Below, piece by piece: positions 54,888-62,782 of a stretch of DNA of 64,000 nucleotides; the stretch's first letter is position 1, and the number at the start of each line of letters is the position of its first letter. The notes under the pieces are model-generated. The model made no database searches. It was not told the origin of the DNA and saw only the letters and a list, made by a program, of their open reading frames with translations. Position numbers and translations under genes: made by a program. The DNA is taken from the NCBI RefSeq assembly GCF_900114775.1, contig NZ_FOUE01000001.1, forward strand, positions 62,001 to 126,000, in the 5' to 3' direction. Source of the DNA: Marinobacter zhejiangensis. GTDB lineage: Bacteria; Pseudomonadota; Gammaproteobacteria; Pseudomonadales; Oleiphilaceae.

Positions 54888-55571
54888 TCAGGCTGGTGGG
54901 TCAACCCTTGCCGAGCTGGACTGGTTAACGCGGAACCAGCCGGCGATGGAATAGCGGTCTCGTTGGGCCGGTAGCACCTCATGGGGAAACTCTTCGCTGA
55001 GAAACGCCACCACCGTGCCAAAACCGGGTGTTACCCGCAGGGTCTGGTCATCCTCTCCGGTGTACAACACCAGTTCGCCGCCATCATCGGGCTGCCACCC
55101 CGGGTTCAGGTAAGCCACCAATGACAGCGTACGGTTGGCCTCTCCTTTGAAAGCATCCAGGTGCTTCTTATAGAAATCACCCTGGGCGTAGTGGGCGTAG
55201 TGGCTTTCAAACGAAAACAGCCCCAGTAGCAACCGCCGGTTCAGGTAAGCTTGCAGCTGTGTCGCCCACTCCAGCCACGAGGCGCCGGTTTCGGACTCAC
55301 CGGTGATCCAGCAGATCTCATCGCTACGAACAAAGTTGTTCACCATGTGGTCTTGCTCCCGCCCGATACCCGCCGGGGCAAACTCGCGCCGGGATAGCTG
55401 CTGAACCTGCGTCCACAGGGCATGGGTCAAATCCGGTGGCAGGCCACCAATATTGACGCTGTAACCTTTGGTTAGCAGGTCGTTGGCAATGGTTTCGTAG
55501 AGATGGGGAACGTCCCCTTCCCCGCTGTTGCGGGCTGGGAGTTTCAGTGCGACCACGTTCGTCTGTTTCAC
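54888..55571 (-). CDS. 2-oxoglutarate/Fe(II)-dependent oxygenase
   Basis: The 227-residue enzyme has the prolyl-4-hydroxylase-like layout. The iron triad is HLDAF (HxD) and a distal histidine in EFPHEVLPA, with the 2-oxoglutarate arginine in RDRYSIAGWFR. HYAQGDFYKKH and LNPGWQPDDGGELVLYT are family segments. It probably hydroxylates a protein residue or small molecule; the target is unknown. It is the first of a possible three-gene minus-strand group with 54115 and 52962, though gaps of 70 and 124 bases leave this open. Confidence 0.87.
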   Translation of the reverse strand: MKQTNVVALKLPARNSGEGDVPHLYETIANDLLTKGYSVNIGGLPPDLTHALWTQVQQLSRREFAPAGIGREQDHMVNNFVRSDEICWITGESETGASWLEWATQLQAYLNRRLLLGLFSFESHYAHYAQGDFYKKHLDAFKGEANRTLSLVAYLNPGWQPDDGGELVLYTGEDDQTLRVTPGFGTVVAFLSEEFPHEVLPAQRDRYSIAGWFRVNQSSSARVDPPA

Positions 55572-55653
55572 CTGAGGAAAGGGCCTGCCGGGAATCGGTC
55601 AGACTGTTTCAGTTTAATATGACGAATCCAGTGTCAGGGCAAGAAAATAATCG

Positions 55654-55679
55654 AAAAAAAAGGCGCCGTAATGGCGCCT
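55654..55679 (-). terminator. Terminator after the two-domain exported repeat protein
   Basis: On the minus strand AGGCGCC and GGCGCCT surround a five-base loop and are followed by about seven T. It begins 20 bases beyond the stop at 55699. Confidence 0.88.
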
Positions 55680-55698
55680 CTTTGGATCAGGGGAACGA

Positions 55699-56313
55699 TC
55701 AGTCAAGGTCGTCCAGGGTCAGCACCAGATCCCGCCGGGAGATATCCAGCCCCCAGATGGTGTAGGTGTCACCGTCTTCATCTTCCGCACGGATGTCGAA
55801 GACAGAGGAATCCTGGTCGCGCACCGTCACACGGATGGTTTCGCCAACGGACAGGATGTCGTCACCGAGAACGTCTTCTTCCCAGTCGCTCCGATTTTCG
55901 TTGCTGACGTACAGGTAGTAAATGTCATAACCGGTGTTGTTGGTAACGTTCACGTAGCCGTCAAAGTCGCCCTGACTGTCGCCGCTATCCAGGTTATCCA
56001 GGGTCAGCACCAGGTCCCGCTTGGCAATATCCAGGCTCCAGACCGTGTAGGTGTCACCATCTTCGTCTTCCGCCCGGATATCAAACACCGATGAGGGCTG
56101 CTTGCGAACGTTTACCCGAATGGTTTCTCCATCTTCAAGAATATCATCGCCCAGCACATCTTCTTCCCAGTCGCCACGCTCTTCGTTACTGACGTACAGG
56201 TAGTAGATGTCATAACCGGTATTATTGGTGACCTCAATGTAGCCATCAAATGCAAATACCTTTGAGCTGATCAGCACCAGCAGGGCACTGAGTGCCAACA
56301 TCTTCTTGAACAT
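55699..56313 (-). CDS. Exported protein with two copies of an acidic NNTGYDIYYLYVS domain
   Basis: The 204-residue protein has a signal peptide (MFKKMLALSALLVLISSKVF, cleavage near AFA). Two domains of about 88 residues follow, at residues 22-110 and 116-204. Each reads FDGY, NNTGYDIYYLYVSNE, WEEDVLGDDIL, GETIRV, VFDIRAEDEDGDTYT and DLVLTLD. The copies differ at only a modest number of positions. The mature protein is very acidic and aspartate-rich, so calcium binding is conceivable but not shown. GGAGATAT precedes the ATG. A one-domain paralogue lies next to it. I recognise the general WxxDxLGDD secreted family but know no function. Confidence 0.8.
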   Translation of the reverse strand: MFKKMLALSALLVLISSKVFAFDGYIEVTNNTGYDIYYLYVSNEERGDWEEDVLGDDILEDGETIRVNVRKQPSSVFDIRAEDEDGDTYTVWSLDIAKRDLVLTLDNLDSGDSQGDFDGYVNVTNNTGYDIYYLYVSNENRSDWEEDVLGDDILSVGETIRVTVRDQDSSVFDIRAEDEDGDTYTIWGLDISRRDLVLTLDDLD

Positions 56314-56470
56314 CGATATCTCCTTTTTATTGGCGGGGAAGCGCGCTTTCCCCGTCCGTCAAAATACCCTCGCCAGACTCACTGGTACCAGGCATTCCCT
56401 TGATCAGTAATTTTGTAGTACCAGCTATGCCCTGGCACGCCGGAATTACAAAAACGTAAGTTTCTCCAGA

Positions 56471-56500
56471 AGAATAGCGGGAGTGGAACACAATCTTCAA
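56471..56500 (-). promoter_or_regulatory. Candidate promoter for the two-domain repeat gene
   Basis: TTGAAG (56495-56500) and TATTCT (56471-56476) are spaced by 18 bases on the minus strand, giving a leader of about 150 bases. A GGGGAA/TTCCCC-type hairpin at about 56334-56353 lies just before the ribosome site. Confidence 0.5.
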
Positions 56501-56516
56501 TTTAAACTGAGTAAGA

Positions 56517-56558
56517 TTTCGTATCTTTTAAAAAAATTTACAAACCTATGATACGAAA
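56517..56558. repeat. AT-rich inverted repeat between the repeat-protein genes
   Basis: TTTCGTATC and GATACGAAA are perfect 9-base arms around a 24-base AT-rich centre. It lies 17 bases beyond the stop of the one-domain gene and just upstream of the promoter for the two-domain gene. It could be an operator or a weak 3'-end structure. Confidence 0.45.
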
Positions 56559-56574
56559 GGCCTAAAAAGCCTAA

Positions 56575-56901
56575 TCAGTCGATGTGATCCAGGGTCAGCA
56601 CCAGGTCGTCGGTGGCGATGTCCAGGTCCCACACGGTGTAGGTATCGCCGTCTTCATCCTCAGCGTGGATATCAAAAATCGACGTTGGCTGTTTGCGCAC
56701 GTTCACACGGAAGGTTTCACCGTCCTCCAGGATGTCATCCCCCAAACGATCACGGCCCCAGGTGTCTTTCTTGGCATGACTGACATAGAGGTAGTAGATG
56801 TCATAGCCAGTGTTGTTGGTGACATCAATGTAACCGTCAAATGCCGCGGCGGACGTGCTAAAGAGGAACAAAACCGAGCACAGCGCCAATACCTTTTTCA
56901 T
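56575..56901 (-). CDS. Exported protein with one NNTGYDIYYLYVS domain
   Basis: The 108-residue protein has a signal peptide MKKVLALCSVLFLFSTSAAA and one acidic domain: FDGYIDVTNNTGYDIYYLYV, then WGRDRLGDDILEDGETFRVN, SIFDIHAEDEDGDTYTVWDL and an end in LVLTLDHID. Its single domain matches each half of the neighbouring protein. AAGGAGA precedes the ATG. The WGxDxLGDD form here is closer to the wider secreted family. No function is known. Confidence 0.8.
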   Translation of the reverse strand: MKKVLALCSVLFLFSTSAAAFDGYIDVTNNTGYDIYYLYVSHAKKDTWGRDRLGDDILEDGETFRVNVRKQPTSIFDIHAEDEDGDTYTVWDLDIATDDLVLTLDHID

Positions 56902-56987
56902 AAATGTTGTCTCCTTTCAGTGTCTTCGGCTCAGAGTAGTCCCAGCCAGCATAAAGCCCCGATGATAATAAGATGAAGTTGCGGTAA

Positions 56988-57674
56988 TCAAGTCGAGGGG
57001 CTGGTGAACCAGCGCTGCTTGGCCGCTTCGTAGTCATCATCGGCAATGATGCCCGCCTGGCACAAGCGCCGCATCTCGGTCACCGCCAGCGGTATCCGCG
57101 CCTTTCCCTGGGGCAGCCCGGCCTGGGCCCGCTCAATCGCACCGTCCAGCTCCGCCTGGAACGCCGCGACCTGTTCCTTGCCGGGGAAACGGCCATCCAC
57201 GGTAAACACCGTGATGTCCGAATTCAGGGCCAGGTATTCAAAGTAGTGTTTCCGGCCACGCCAGGCCATCGCCATCATCAGTAACCCCAATGCCACCGGC
57301 GGGCTCCCCCACAGCGGCAGGTACGGCGTGAGGTAATACACCATGGAGGGCGCCGCCAGACAGAGCAGCGACAGCCCCCACAACAGTGGGCGATGCTTTT
57401 TGACTTCCCGGGGCTGGCGTTCGACAAACGTCAGGTCAATCACCTGCTCGGGCAGTGAGCGTTGGCCCTGCTGTCGGCGAATCGCCAGGAAGTGGCGATT
57501 GAACCGTTTGTAAAGAGTGCTGAGACGGCGGCGGCTGTCGGTCTGGCGAAACTTGCTGTCCACCACCCAGGTTTCAGCCGCCGGTATCCCCCAGCCCTGG
57601 CGCTCAAGCTCCAGGTTCGGCGTGCCGTAGCTGTCCAGGTCGATGGTGTCAGCCGCATGAATTGCCATGGTCAT
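56988..57674 (-). CDS. Membrane protein of unknown function at the end of the ExbBD-cytochrome cluster
   Basis: The protein has about 228 residues; GTG 57677, ATG 57674 and ATG 57668 are all possible starts behind GAGGA. The N-terminal 100 residues are hydrophilic (VVDSKFRQTDSRRRLSTLYK, RHFLAIRRQQGQRSLPEQVI). Two membrane helices lie at about 97-114 and 122-138. The C-terminus ends LCQAGIIADDDYEAAKQRWF, which resembles a SHOCT-type short helical motif. Thirty bases separate it from the dihaem lipoprotein gene, so it is probably in the same operon. Confidence 0.65.
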   Translation of the reverse strand: MTMAIHAADTIDLDSYGTPNLELERQGWGIPAAETWVVDSKFRQTDSRRRLSTLYKRFNRHFLAIRRQQGQRSLPEQVIDLTFVERQPREVKKHRPLLWGLSLLCLAAPSMVYYLTPYLPLWGSPPVALGLLMMAMAWRGRKHYFEYLALNSDITVFTVDGRFPGKEQVAAFQAELDGAIERAQAGLPQGKARIPLAVTEMRRLCQAGIIADDDYEAAKQRWFTSPST

Positions 57675-57703
57675 CACGTCGATTCCTCAATCATTCCCGA
57701 CAC

Positions 57704-60619
57704 TCACGGTGTCGGGAATTGCAGCTTGTCCGGATCGTTGTAGTAGTGAGCACCGGCATCCAGCCACTCAGCAATCAGCTTCAGCTCGGCCTCTGTCAGC
57801 ATGCCCATGTGGCTCTGACGGATGGTGTTGGTACCCGGCAGCTCCACTTCATAGGCATCGTCGTCCGGGTCGTTATCGAACAGGGAGAAGAAGCGGGCAC
57901 TGGCAATGGCGCCACGAGCGCTCATCAAGCGGCGACTGAAACACACACCAGGATCCGGCAGCACCGTCATGTCGCCCTGGATACCATCCGCACACTGGGT
58001 ATCCGGGTCGGTGACTTCCACCCAGTCACCTCCCGCGGTTTGCTTCATGTAATAGTCCGGCTCGAACAACTGTACGTAGGACTCCGGCTGACGGGGATCC
58101 CAGGACGAATTGCCATTGCCCAGCAACAGCCCATTGCTGGCACCACCACCGCCACCGGCCGCTGCACACACCTTGCTCTCTGCCGCCCGGTGACAGGCCT
58201 GGCACGACACCGTGTTGCTGGCGTCCACCGGATCAACCCGACAGGCATTCCAGATCGGCTGGATATGCTCCATGTAGTTGATGGTGGCCTTACAGTCCGG
58301 CCGCCAGTCGGTCAGACAGCTCGCGTCGGCAACGGGGGCCGGGGTGGTCAGCTCGGAGTAGCTGACACTGAAGCTCAGGCTGTCATCGGGCGGGTTGCCC
58401 CAATGGTCTTCAAACGACAGGGTATCGGCCCCGGTAGCCCCCAGGTAACCGAGGGACTCAGACAGCGCCTGGGCCATGGTGTCCTTCCAGGCAAAAGCCA
58501 CGATGGACGGATTGGCGTTCGGGAACGGCATGCCGTCCCCCGGGGCGCCCGGGTTGGCCGAGGCCAGTTCAACATCGGTCCGGGCATGGGGAATATCTAC
58601 CTCAGGGTCATGGCAGCCGTAACAGCGCAGCTCTTCGCCCTCTTCCAGCAGCAGCTTGGTGGGGTGCTGCATCAGGTAGTTGTAGTTGTAGCCTGGGTTG
58701 GCGATCAGATCGACCCGTTTGCCGTAGCGGTTAACCACTTCGAAGGTAATTTCGGTGTCAGCCGGTACTTTCACCATCGCAGAGCCGTCCGGCTCAACCA
58801 TGGAGTAAGACAGTACGTCGTACAGACCACGGCCACCGGTACCAAGAATCGGCGTCAGTCCCATCGGTGGACGGGGGCCGGATTCCGGGTTCCACACCGG
58901 ATCGGTCAGGATCAGCTGCTCCAGCTCAGGCGGAATGCTGCGCTTGCCCAACACCCGGATGAAGCGCTCGGAGCGGTCGTCCGGAGCGGTCAGGCTCGGG
59001 TCGCGCCGGGTAACGATGCCACCGTCGGGTTCGGCCATGTCAGCGCCGTCGAGATCATAGATACTGCGGATATGGAACACCGCCGTGTTGTCTTCCAGGT
59101 CCAGTTCATTACGGTTGCCCTCGTAAGGCCGGGCCTGGTCGTTACGGTTGCCGATCACCACGTCGGTGTACAGGGCCTGACGGTCGCTGCCCACCACAGG
59201 CAGGCGGGTGTTGGTGGCGGGGTCGATCATCCACACACCGTATTGGGGTTCGCCGAGGTTGGCGGCGGTTGAAGAGCCTTCACACGCGGCGACCAGATTT
59301 TGGGCATCCGCAGTCAAGCACTGGGCCCAGGCTGCCAACAGGCGGCCACTGCCGTCACCGTAAGGCGCCACCGCACTGTACCAGCCCGCCGGTGATACCT
59401 GGTTGGGGTAGAAATTCACCAGCCCTGGCGTGAACGACTCCTCGGCTTCGCCGACGACGGTTTCATCCACCGGGAAATCCACCGCGAAGAAGTTCTTGCT
59501 GTTGATCTTGACCACATCTCCGCCGTAAACCGGGTTGAAGATGTGACGCATGATGGTCACCAGGTTGCCATCAGGCAGTGGAATCGGATCCATGTAATGA
59601 ATAAACGAGGCGTCGCTGAACTCTTCGCTCAGGCTGCCAAAGTAGCGGTGCATGTTGCCGCCGTTGGGCGTGATGCGGTAGAGGCTGAACACGTCCTCGA
59701 CGAAGATCCGCTCGTCGGGGTTATCCCCTTCCAGCGACGCACCGCACTTGTCGGCCTCGGTCCAGTCTTTCGGCTCCTCAAGGCCCGGAGGAAAGCCGTT
59801 ACCATTGCCCTGACCGTACCCGCCACCATGGGGGTGGGTGTTGAAGTTGGGGTCGTCGATCTGGTCGAGGGTACAGTCTTCCAGCGTCTCATAGAGCCGA
59901 CCGAAGCGGATAAAGACGATATGGCCGTCATCCATGGTGCTGGGTTCGATATCGTGGAACTCACCAAAGCTGATCTGTGCCAGCCCGGTGCCGTCCGGAT
60001 TCACGGTGTGCAGCAGCGACGCCGGCTCGCCGAAGTCTGCCAGATATTCCCTCAGGTCCAGCAGGCGCCAGTCGCCCCGCCCGGCCTGACGGTCAGAAGA
60101 AAATACGATGCGACCTTCGTTGGTGTAAGCCGGGTTGGTGTCATTACCCAGGTTAGCCAGGTCGTTATCGGCGAATACCCGCCGCACCTGGTTACTGTCG
60201 AAGGTGTACTCAAAGATATTCCAGGTGTTGTTGGACGCATCCCCTGCCGGCCCGTGGGCCGCAAAGACCATCCGTTCACCATCAGGCGAAATGTCCACAT
60301 CCTTGACGTCGTAGAGGGCACCACCGAAGTAGTTCGCCATCACGTCATGTTCGGAGGTGTTGAGGGCAATCCGGTCACGGGCCATGATGCGTGCACCCGG
60401 GTTGAACTGATACGGTGCCCGCGGATCCAGTGGCGGCCGCACATCAATGCTTGAGGCCTCCCCCATCTCCGGGAAATCCCGCACCACATAGGCAAACGGC
60501 CGATCCGAGGCCATCTCGTCCTCGCTATCGCTACGCTGCCCTTCAAAGCAACCCGTCAGTCCCAGCAGGGCCATCCCTGCCAGTCCCATACGCACCCATG
60601 AATTCCTTGTTGTGCTCAT
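57704..60619 (-). CDS. Large dihaem c-type cytochrome lipoprotein, HzsA-like with propeller-like N-terminus
   Basis: The 971-residue protein starts at the ATG at 60619, with GGAGG six bases upstream. The lipobox LLGLTGC places a lipidated cysteine at 24. The N-terminal half has PD40/WD-like strands (VKDVDISPDGERMVFAAHGP, NEGRIVFSSDRQAGRGDWRL), suggesting a beta-propeller. Two haem-attachment motifs, CYGCH near residue 666 and CQACH near 806, lie in the C-terminal half. This combination resembles proteins annotated as related to the hydrazine synthase alpha subunit, but anammox chemistry is not implied. It should sit in the periplasm or outer membrane and bind two haems c. Confidence 0.75.
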   Translation of the reverse strand: MSTTRNSWVRMGLAGMALLGLTGCFEGQRSDSEDEMASDRPFAYVVRDFPEMGEASSIDVRPPLDPRAPYQFNPGARIMARDRIALNTSEHDVMANYFGGALYDVKDVDISPDGERMVFAAHGPAGDASNNTWNIFEYTFDSNQVRRVFADNDLANLGNDTNPAYTNEGRIVFSSDRQAGRGDWRLLDLREYLADFGEPASLLHTVNPDGTGLAQISFGEFHDIEPSTMDDGHIVFIRFGRLYETLEDCTLDQIDDPNFNTHPHGGGYGQGNGNGFPPGLEEPKDWTEADKCGASLEGDNPDERIFVEDVFSLYRITPNGGNMHRYFGSLSEEFSDASFIHYMDPIPLPDGNLVTIMRHIFNPVYGGDVVKINSKNFFAVDFPVDETVVGEAEESFTPGLVNFYPNQVSPAGWYSAVAPYGDGSGRLLAAWAQCLTADAQNLVAACEGSSTAANLGEPQYGVWMIDPATNTRLPVVGSDRQALYTDVVIGNRNDQARPYEGNRNELDLEDNTAVFHIRSIYDLDGADMAEPDGGIVTRRDPSLTAPDDRSERFIRVLGKRSIPPELEQLILTDPVWNPESGPRPPMGLTPILGTGGRGLYDVLSYSMVEPDGSAMVKVPADTEITFEVVNRYGKRVDLIANPGYNYNYLMQHPTKLLLEEGEELRCYGCHDPEVDIPHARTDVELASANPGAPGDGMPFPNANPSIVAFAWKDTMAQALSESLGYLGATGADTLSFEDHWGNPPDDSLSFSVSYSELTTPAPVADASCLTDWRPDCKATINYMEHIQPIWNACRVDPVDASNTVSCQACHRAAESKVCAAAGGGGGASNGLLLGNGNSSWDPRQPESYVQLFEPDYYMKQTAGGDWVEVTDPDTQCADGIQGDMTVLPDPGVCFSRRLMSARGAIASARFFSLFDNDPDDDAYEVELPGTNTIRQSHMGMLTEAELKLIAEWLDAGAHYYNDPDKLQFPTP

Positions 60620-60687
60620 GACTACCTCCAACACCTTCTCGACACCAGTCACTGCAACCCGGCTTCCCTGCCAGGGTTGCCGATTCC

Positions 60688-61647
60688 TCAACCAGGGAGG
60701 AAATCGAATTTGTAGTTCACAGGCGTTGCCGCCACATCTTCAGGGCCAAACGAGATCATCTGGATACGTGCCAGCAGCTTCATTTCCAGCGTCGCATCAC
60801 CCAGTTCACTATCAACCAGGTTGATCGCGGAAATGCTGCCATTCGGCTCGATCACGATATGAAACACGAACTTGCCCTTGAGGCTCGCATTGCTGCGGAG
60901 CGCCCGGTTATAGAGCGCGTAGATCGCCCCTTTATGCTGCTCGAACACCCGGCGGATGGATTCCATGTCGCGACCACCGGCCACGGTGGAACGCTGGGAA
61001 CCACCACCACTGCCCTGACCACCCGCGCCAGCTCCGGTGCCACCAGAGCCACCAATCGGGCTGTCCACGGCGGTCGACGAATGGGCCGCCAGCTGAGAGC
61101 CGGAACCACTGTCGTTCATCACCGAGCTGTTCACACCGCCACTGGTCGCCGTCGCAGACTGGGCACCCAGTACGTTGCGGGCCGCCCGTGCGGCAGCGCC
61201 GGTCTGGACGTTGGTGTTGCGAGCCTGCAACTGGGCCACGTTCAGTGAGCTGCGCAGCGAAGACAGTTCGCTGGAGAAGGCGGCAACACCCATGGTGGAG
61301 ACCTTCTCACGGGCCGCCTGAACCTCACGTGGGGGCGCAGCCGGTGCCGGTGTTGGCTCCGGTTTCGGGGCCTCGGCAACCTCCTGCTCCACCGGCTCAG
61401 GTGGTGGTGGCGGTGGTGGCGGCGGGGCAACCTGGCGCTGTTCGATCAACACCTTGGCCAACGCCGGCGGCACCCGCTCCTCTTCTGCCCGGTCAACTTC
61501 CGGAAGCGGCAGCCACGGAAACACCAGAGCGAACAGCAGCAGTAGCAACAACAGTCGCTTCAGAACTTTCTTGAAACGAGAGTCTTCATCCCTGGACGAA
61601 TCCCAGGGCAGCACAAAATCGTACGGAGTCGTTGTCATCGTCGTCAT
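60688..61647 (-). CDS. TonB/AgmX-like energy transducer
   Basis: The 319-residue protein has a cytoplasmic N-terminus, one membrane anchor (about residues 30-47, LLLLLLLFALVFPWLPLP) and a proline run of nine with PEPVEQEVAEAPKPEPTPAP, as in TonB. A serine/glycine-rich spacer (GGSGGTGAGAGGQGSGGGSQ) follows. The C-terminal 90 residues (MESIRRVFEQHKGAIYALYN, FHIVIEPNGSISAINLVDSE) match the AgmX/PglI C-terminal domain. It should couple the ExbBD-type motor to a periplasmic or outer-membrane partner. Confidence 0.8.
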   Translation of the reverse strand: MTTMTTTPYDFVLPWDSSRDEDSRFKKVLKRLLLLLLLFALVFPWLPLPEVDRAEEERVPPALAKVLIEQRQVAPPPPPPPPPEPVEQEVAEAPKPEPTPAPAAPPREVQAAREKVSTMGVAAFSSELSSLRSSLNVAQLQARNTNVQTGAAARAARNVLGAQSATATSGGVNSSVMNDSGSGSQLAAHSSTAVDSPIGGSGGTGAGAGGQGSGGGSQRSTVAGGRDMESIRRVFEQHKGAIYALYNRALRSNASLKGKFVFHIVIEPNGSISAINLVDSELGDATLEMKLLARIQMISFGPEDVAATPVNYKFDFLPG

Positions 61648-61660
61648 TCAAAGCCCCCCG

Positions 61661-62176
61661 TTACGCGCCGCTGCTGCCAGACGAAATCCGGGACACTGCC
61701 AGAGAAATATCCCGATAGTTCGACTTGGCACAGGTCAGCATGACCCGCTTGAGGATTTCGTACGGGATGGCCTGATCACCAAGAATGGTCGCAGAACGCC
61801 CCAGGGCCTTCTCCTCTTCGGTCAGTTCCTCCCGCTTGGAAGCCAGGAATGTCAGCTCTTCGGTCAGGCCATCAATCAGGCCGTTTCCGTTAACCACATC
61901 CACCATATCGGCCACCGGACGCCCATCCACCAGGATGTGTTCGTCGGTGATCAGCACTGTGATGGTCTCCTTCGGCTGTTCCTGAGCAGTAGAGTCCGGC
62001 AGGGTCACATCGTTGACCTTGAGGATCTCATTGCTCCCGGAGTTCAGCAGCAGGAAGAACACCAGAATGGTGAAGATGTCCATCAGTGACACCAGGTTCA
62101 GCTTGGCCGGCTTCATCAGGTGACGGTGGCTAGCTCCGCCCTGCAAGGTGGTGAAAGACATGGGTTTCATGCTCAT
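61661..62176 (-). CDS. ExbD/TolR-family protein (membrane aspartate present)
   Basis: The 171-residue protein has a single membrane helix around residues 28-46 (LVSLMDIFTILVFFLLLNSG) with aspartate 33 in the position of the proton-handling Asp25 of ExbD. The periplasmic domain has ITVLITDEHILVDGRPVADM and ends with CAKSNYRDISLAVSRISSGS. Its start overlaps the preceding ExbD gene by four bases. It is expected to be part of the motor stator. Confidence 0.85.
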   Translation of the reverse strand: MSMKPMSFTTLQGGASHRHLMKPAKLNLVSLMDIFTILVFFLLLNSGSNEILKVNDVTLPDSTAQEQPKETITVLITDEHILVDGRPVADMVDVVNGNGLIDGLTEELTFLASKREELTEEEKALGRSATILGDQAIPYEILKRVMLTCAKSNYRDISLAVSRISSGSSGA

Positions 62177-62709
62177 GAATCACCTCGCTTGTTGGGGGCA
62201 TCGCCCAGAGAAATCTCCGGGAACAACTCCACATCCACAGCATCAGCCACCACCACGGTCTTGGCCGAGCGCAGGGTGTCCATGGTGGATACCAGAGACT
62301 GGTAGGTCACGCCGGATTCAGACAGCAACAAGGCATCGCGCTTTTCGATGGACTTGGAAACCAGCTGACGTTTGATCTCCTGCAAGACCTTGGACAGGGT
62401 CTCGTAGTCGTGCAGATCCTGGACACCTTCGGCACCTTCCTGCTCTTCCAGGTTGGCGATGGTTTTCACCAGGTTGCCGCTTGGGTAATAGACCTCGATA
62501 CCGGATTCACGCACCACCACTTCCAGCTGGCGGTTTTCTTCCGCGCTGGAGGTCTGCGCTCCGGTCAGGTCCGGCAGGTTGAGCTCGAGGATGGCAATGT
62601 GATTAAACACCATGCTCATCAGCAGCACCGGCACCAATACGATCATGAGGTTCATGAACGCAGTGATGTCGATGTCGGCCTCTTCCTGTTCTCTTCGGTT
62701 GGAAAACAT
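62173..62709 (-). CDS. ExbD/TolR-family protein lacking the usual membrane aspartate
   Basis: The 178-residue protein has its membrane helix at about residues 16-36 (TAFMNLMIVLVPVLLMSMVF). The place usually held by aspartate carries asparagine 20, although acidic residues precede the helix (EEADIDITAF). The periplasmic part has LEVVVRESGIEVYYPSGNLV and RDALLLSESGVTYQSLVSTM. It is the first of two consecutive ExbD genes and overlaps the second by ATGA, which suggests a matched heteromeric pair. Confidence 0.83.
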   Translation of the reverse strand: MFSNRREQEEADIDITAFMNLMIVLVPVLLMSMVFNHIAILELNLPDLTGAQTSSAEENRQLEVVVRESGIEVYYPSGNLVKTIANLEEQEGAEGVQDLHDYETLSKVLQEIKRQLVSKSIEKRDALLLSESGVTYQSLVSTMDTLRSAKTVVVADAVDVELFPEISLGDAPNKRGDS

Positions 62710-62782
62710 AGTTTCACCACACGTGGTTATTTAACGTCGCTACGTAACGTAGCTATTGGGTGTACTTGCCAGGCGTAGCGAA

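Larger units (their letters stand above)
55700..56840 (-). repeat. Three homologous domain-coding segments
   Basis: Approximate units are 55700-55970, 55985-56250 and 56578-56840. They share strings such as GGTCAGCACCA and GTGTAGGT in the same order and encode the same acidic domain. The first two are fused in one gene; the third is a separate gene. This points to tandem duplication followed by divergence. Confidence 0.7.

Noticed and set aside
55700..56840. CRISPR-like or short tandem repeat array
   Set aside because: The repeats are long, coding and diverged; they reflect domain duplication. No array of short direct repeats with spacers occurs anywhere in the window.
57662..59272. Plus-strand open frame of 536 codons
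   Set aside because: It is antisense to the dihaem lipoprotein gene, which has a signal peptide, haem motifs and a good ribosome site.
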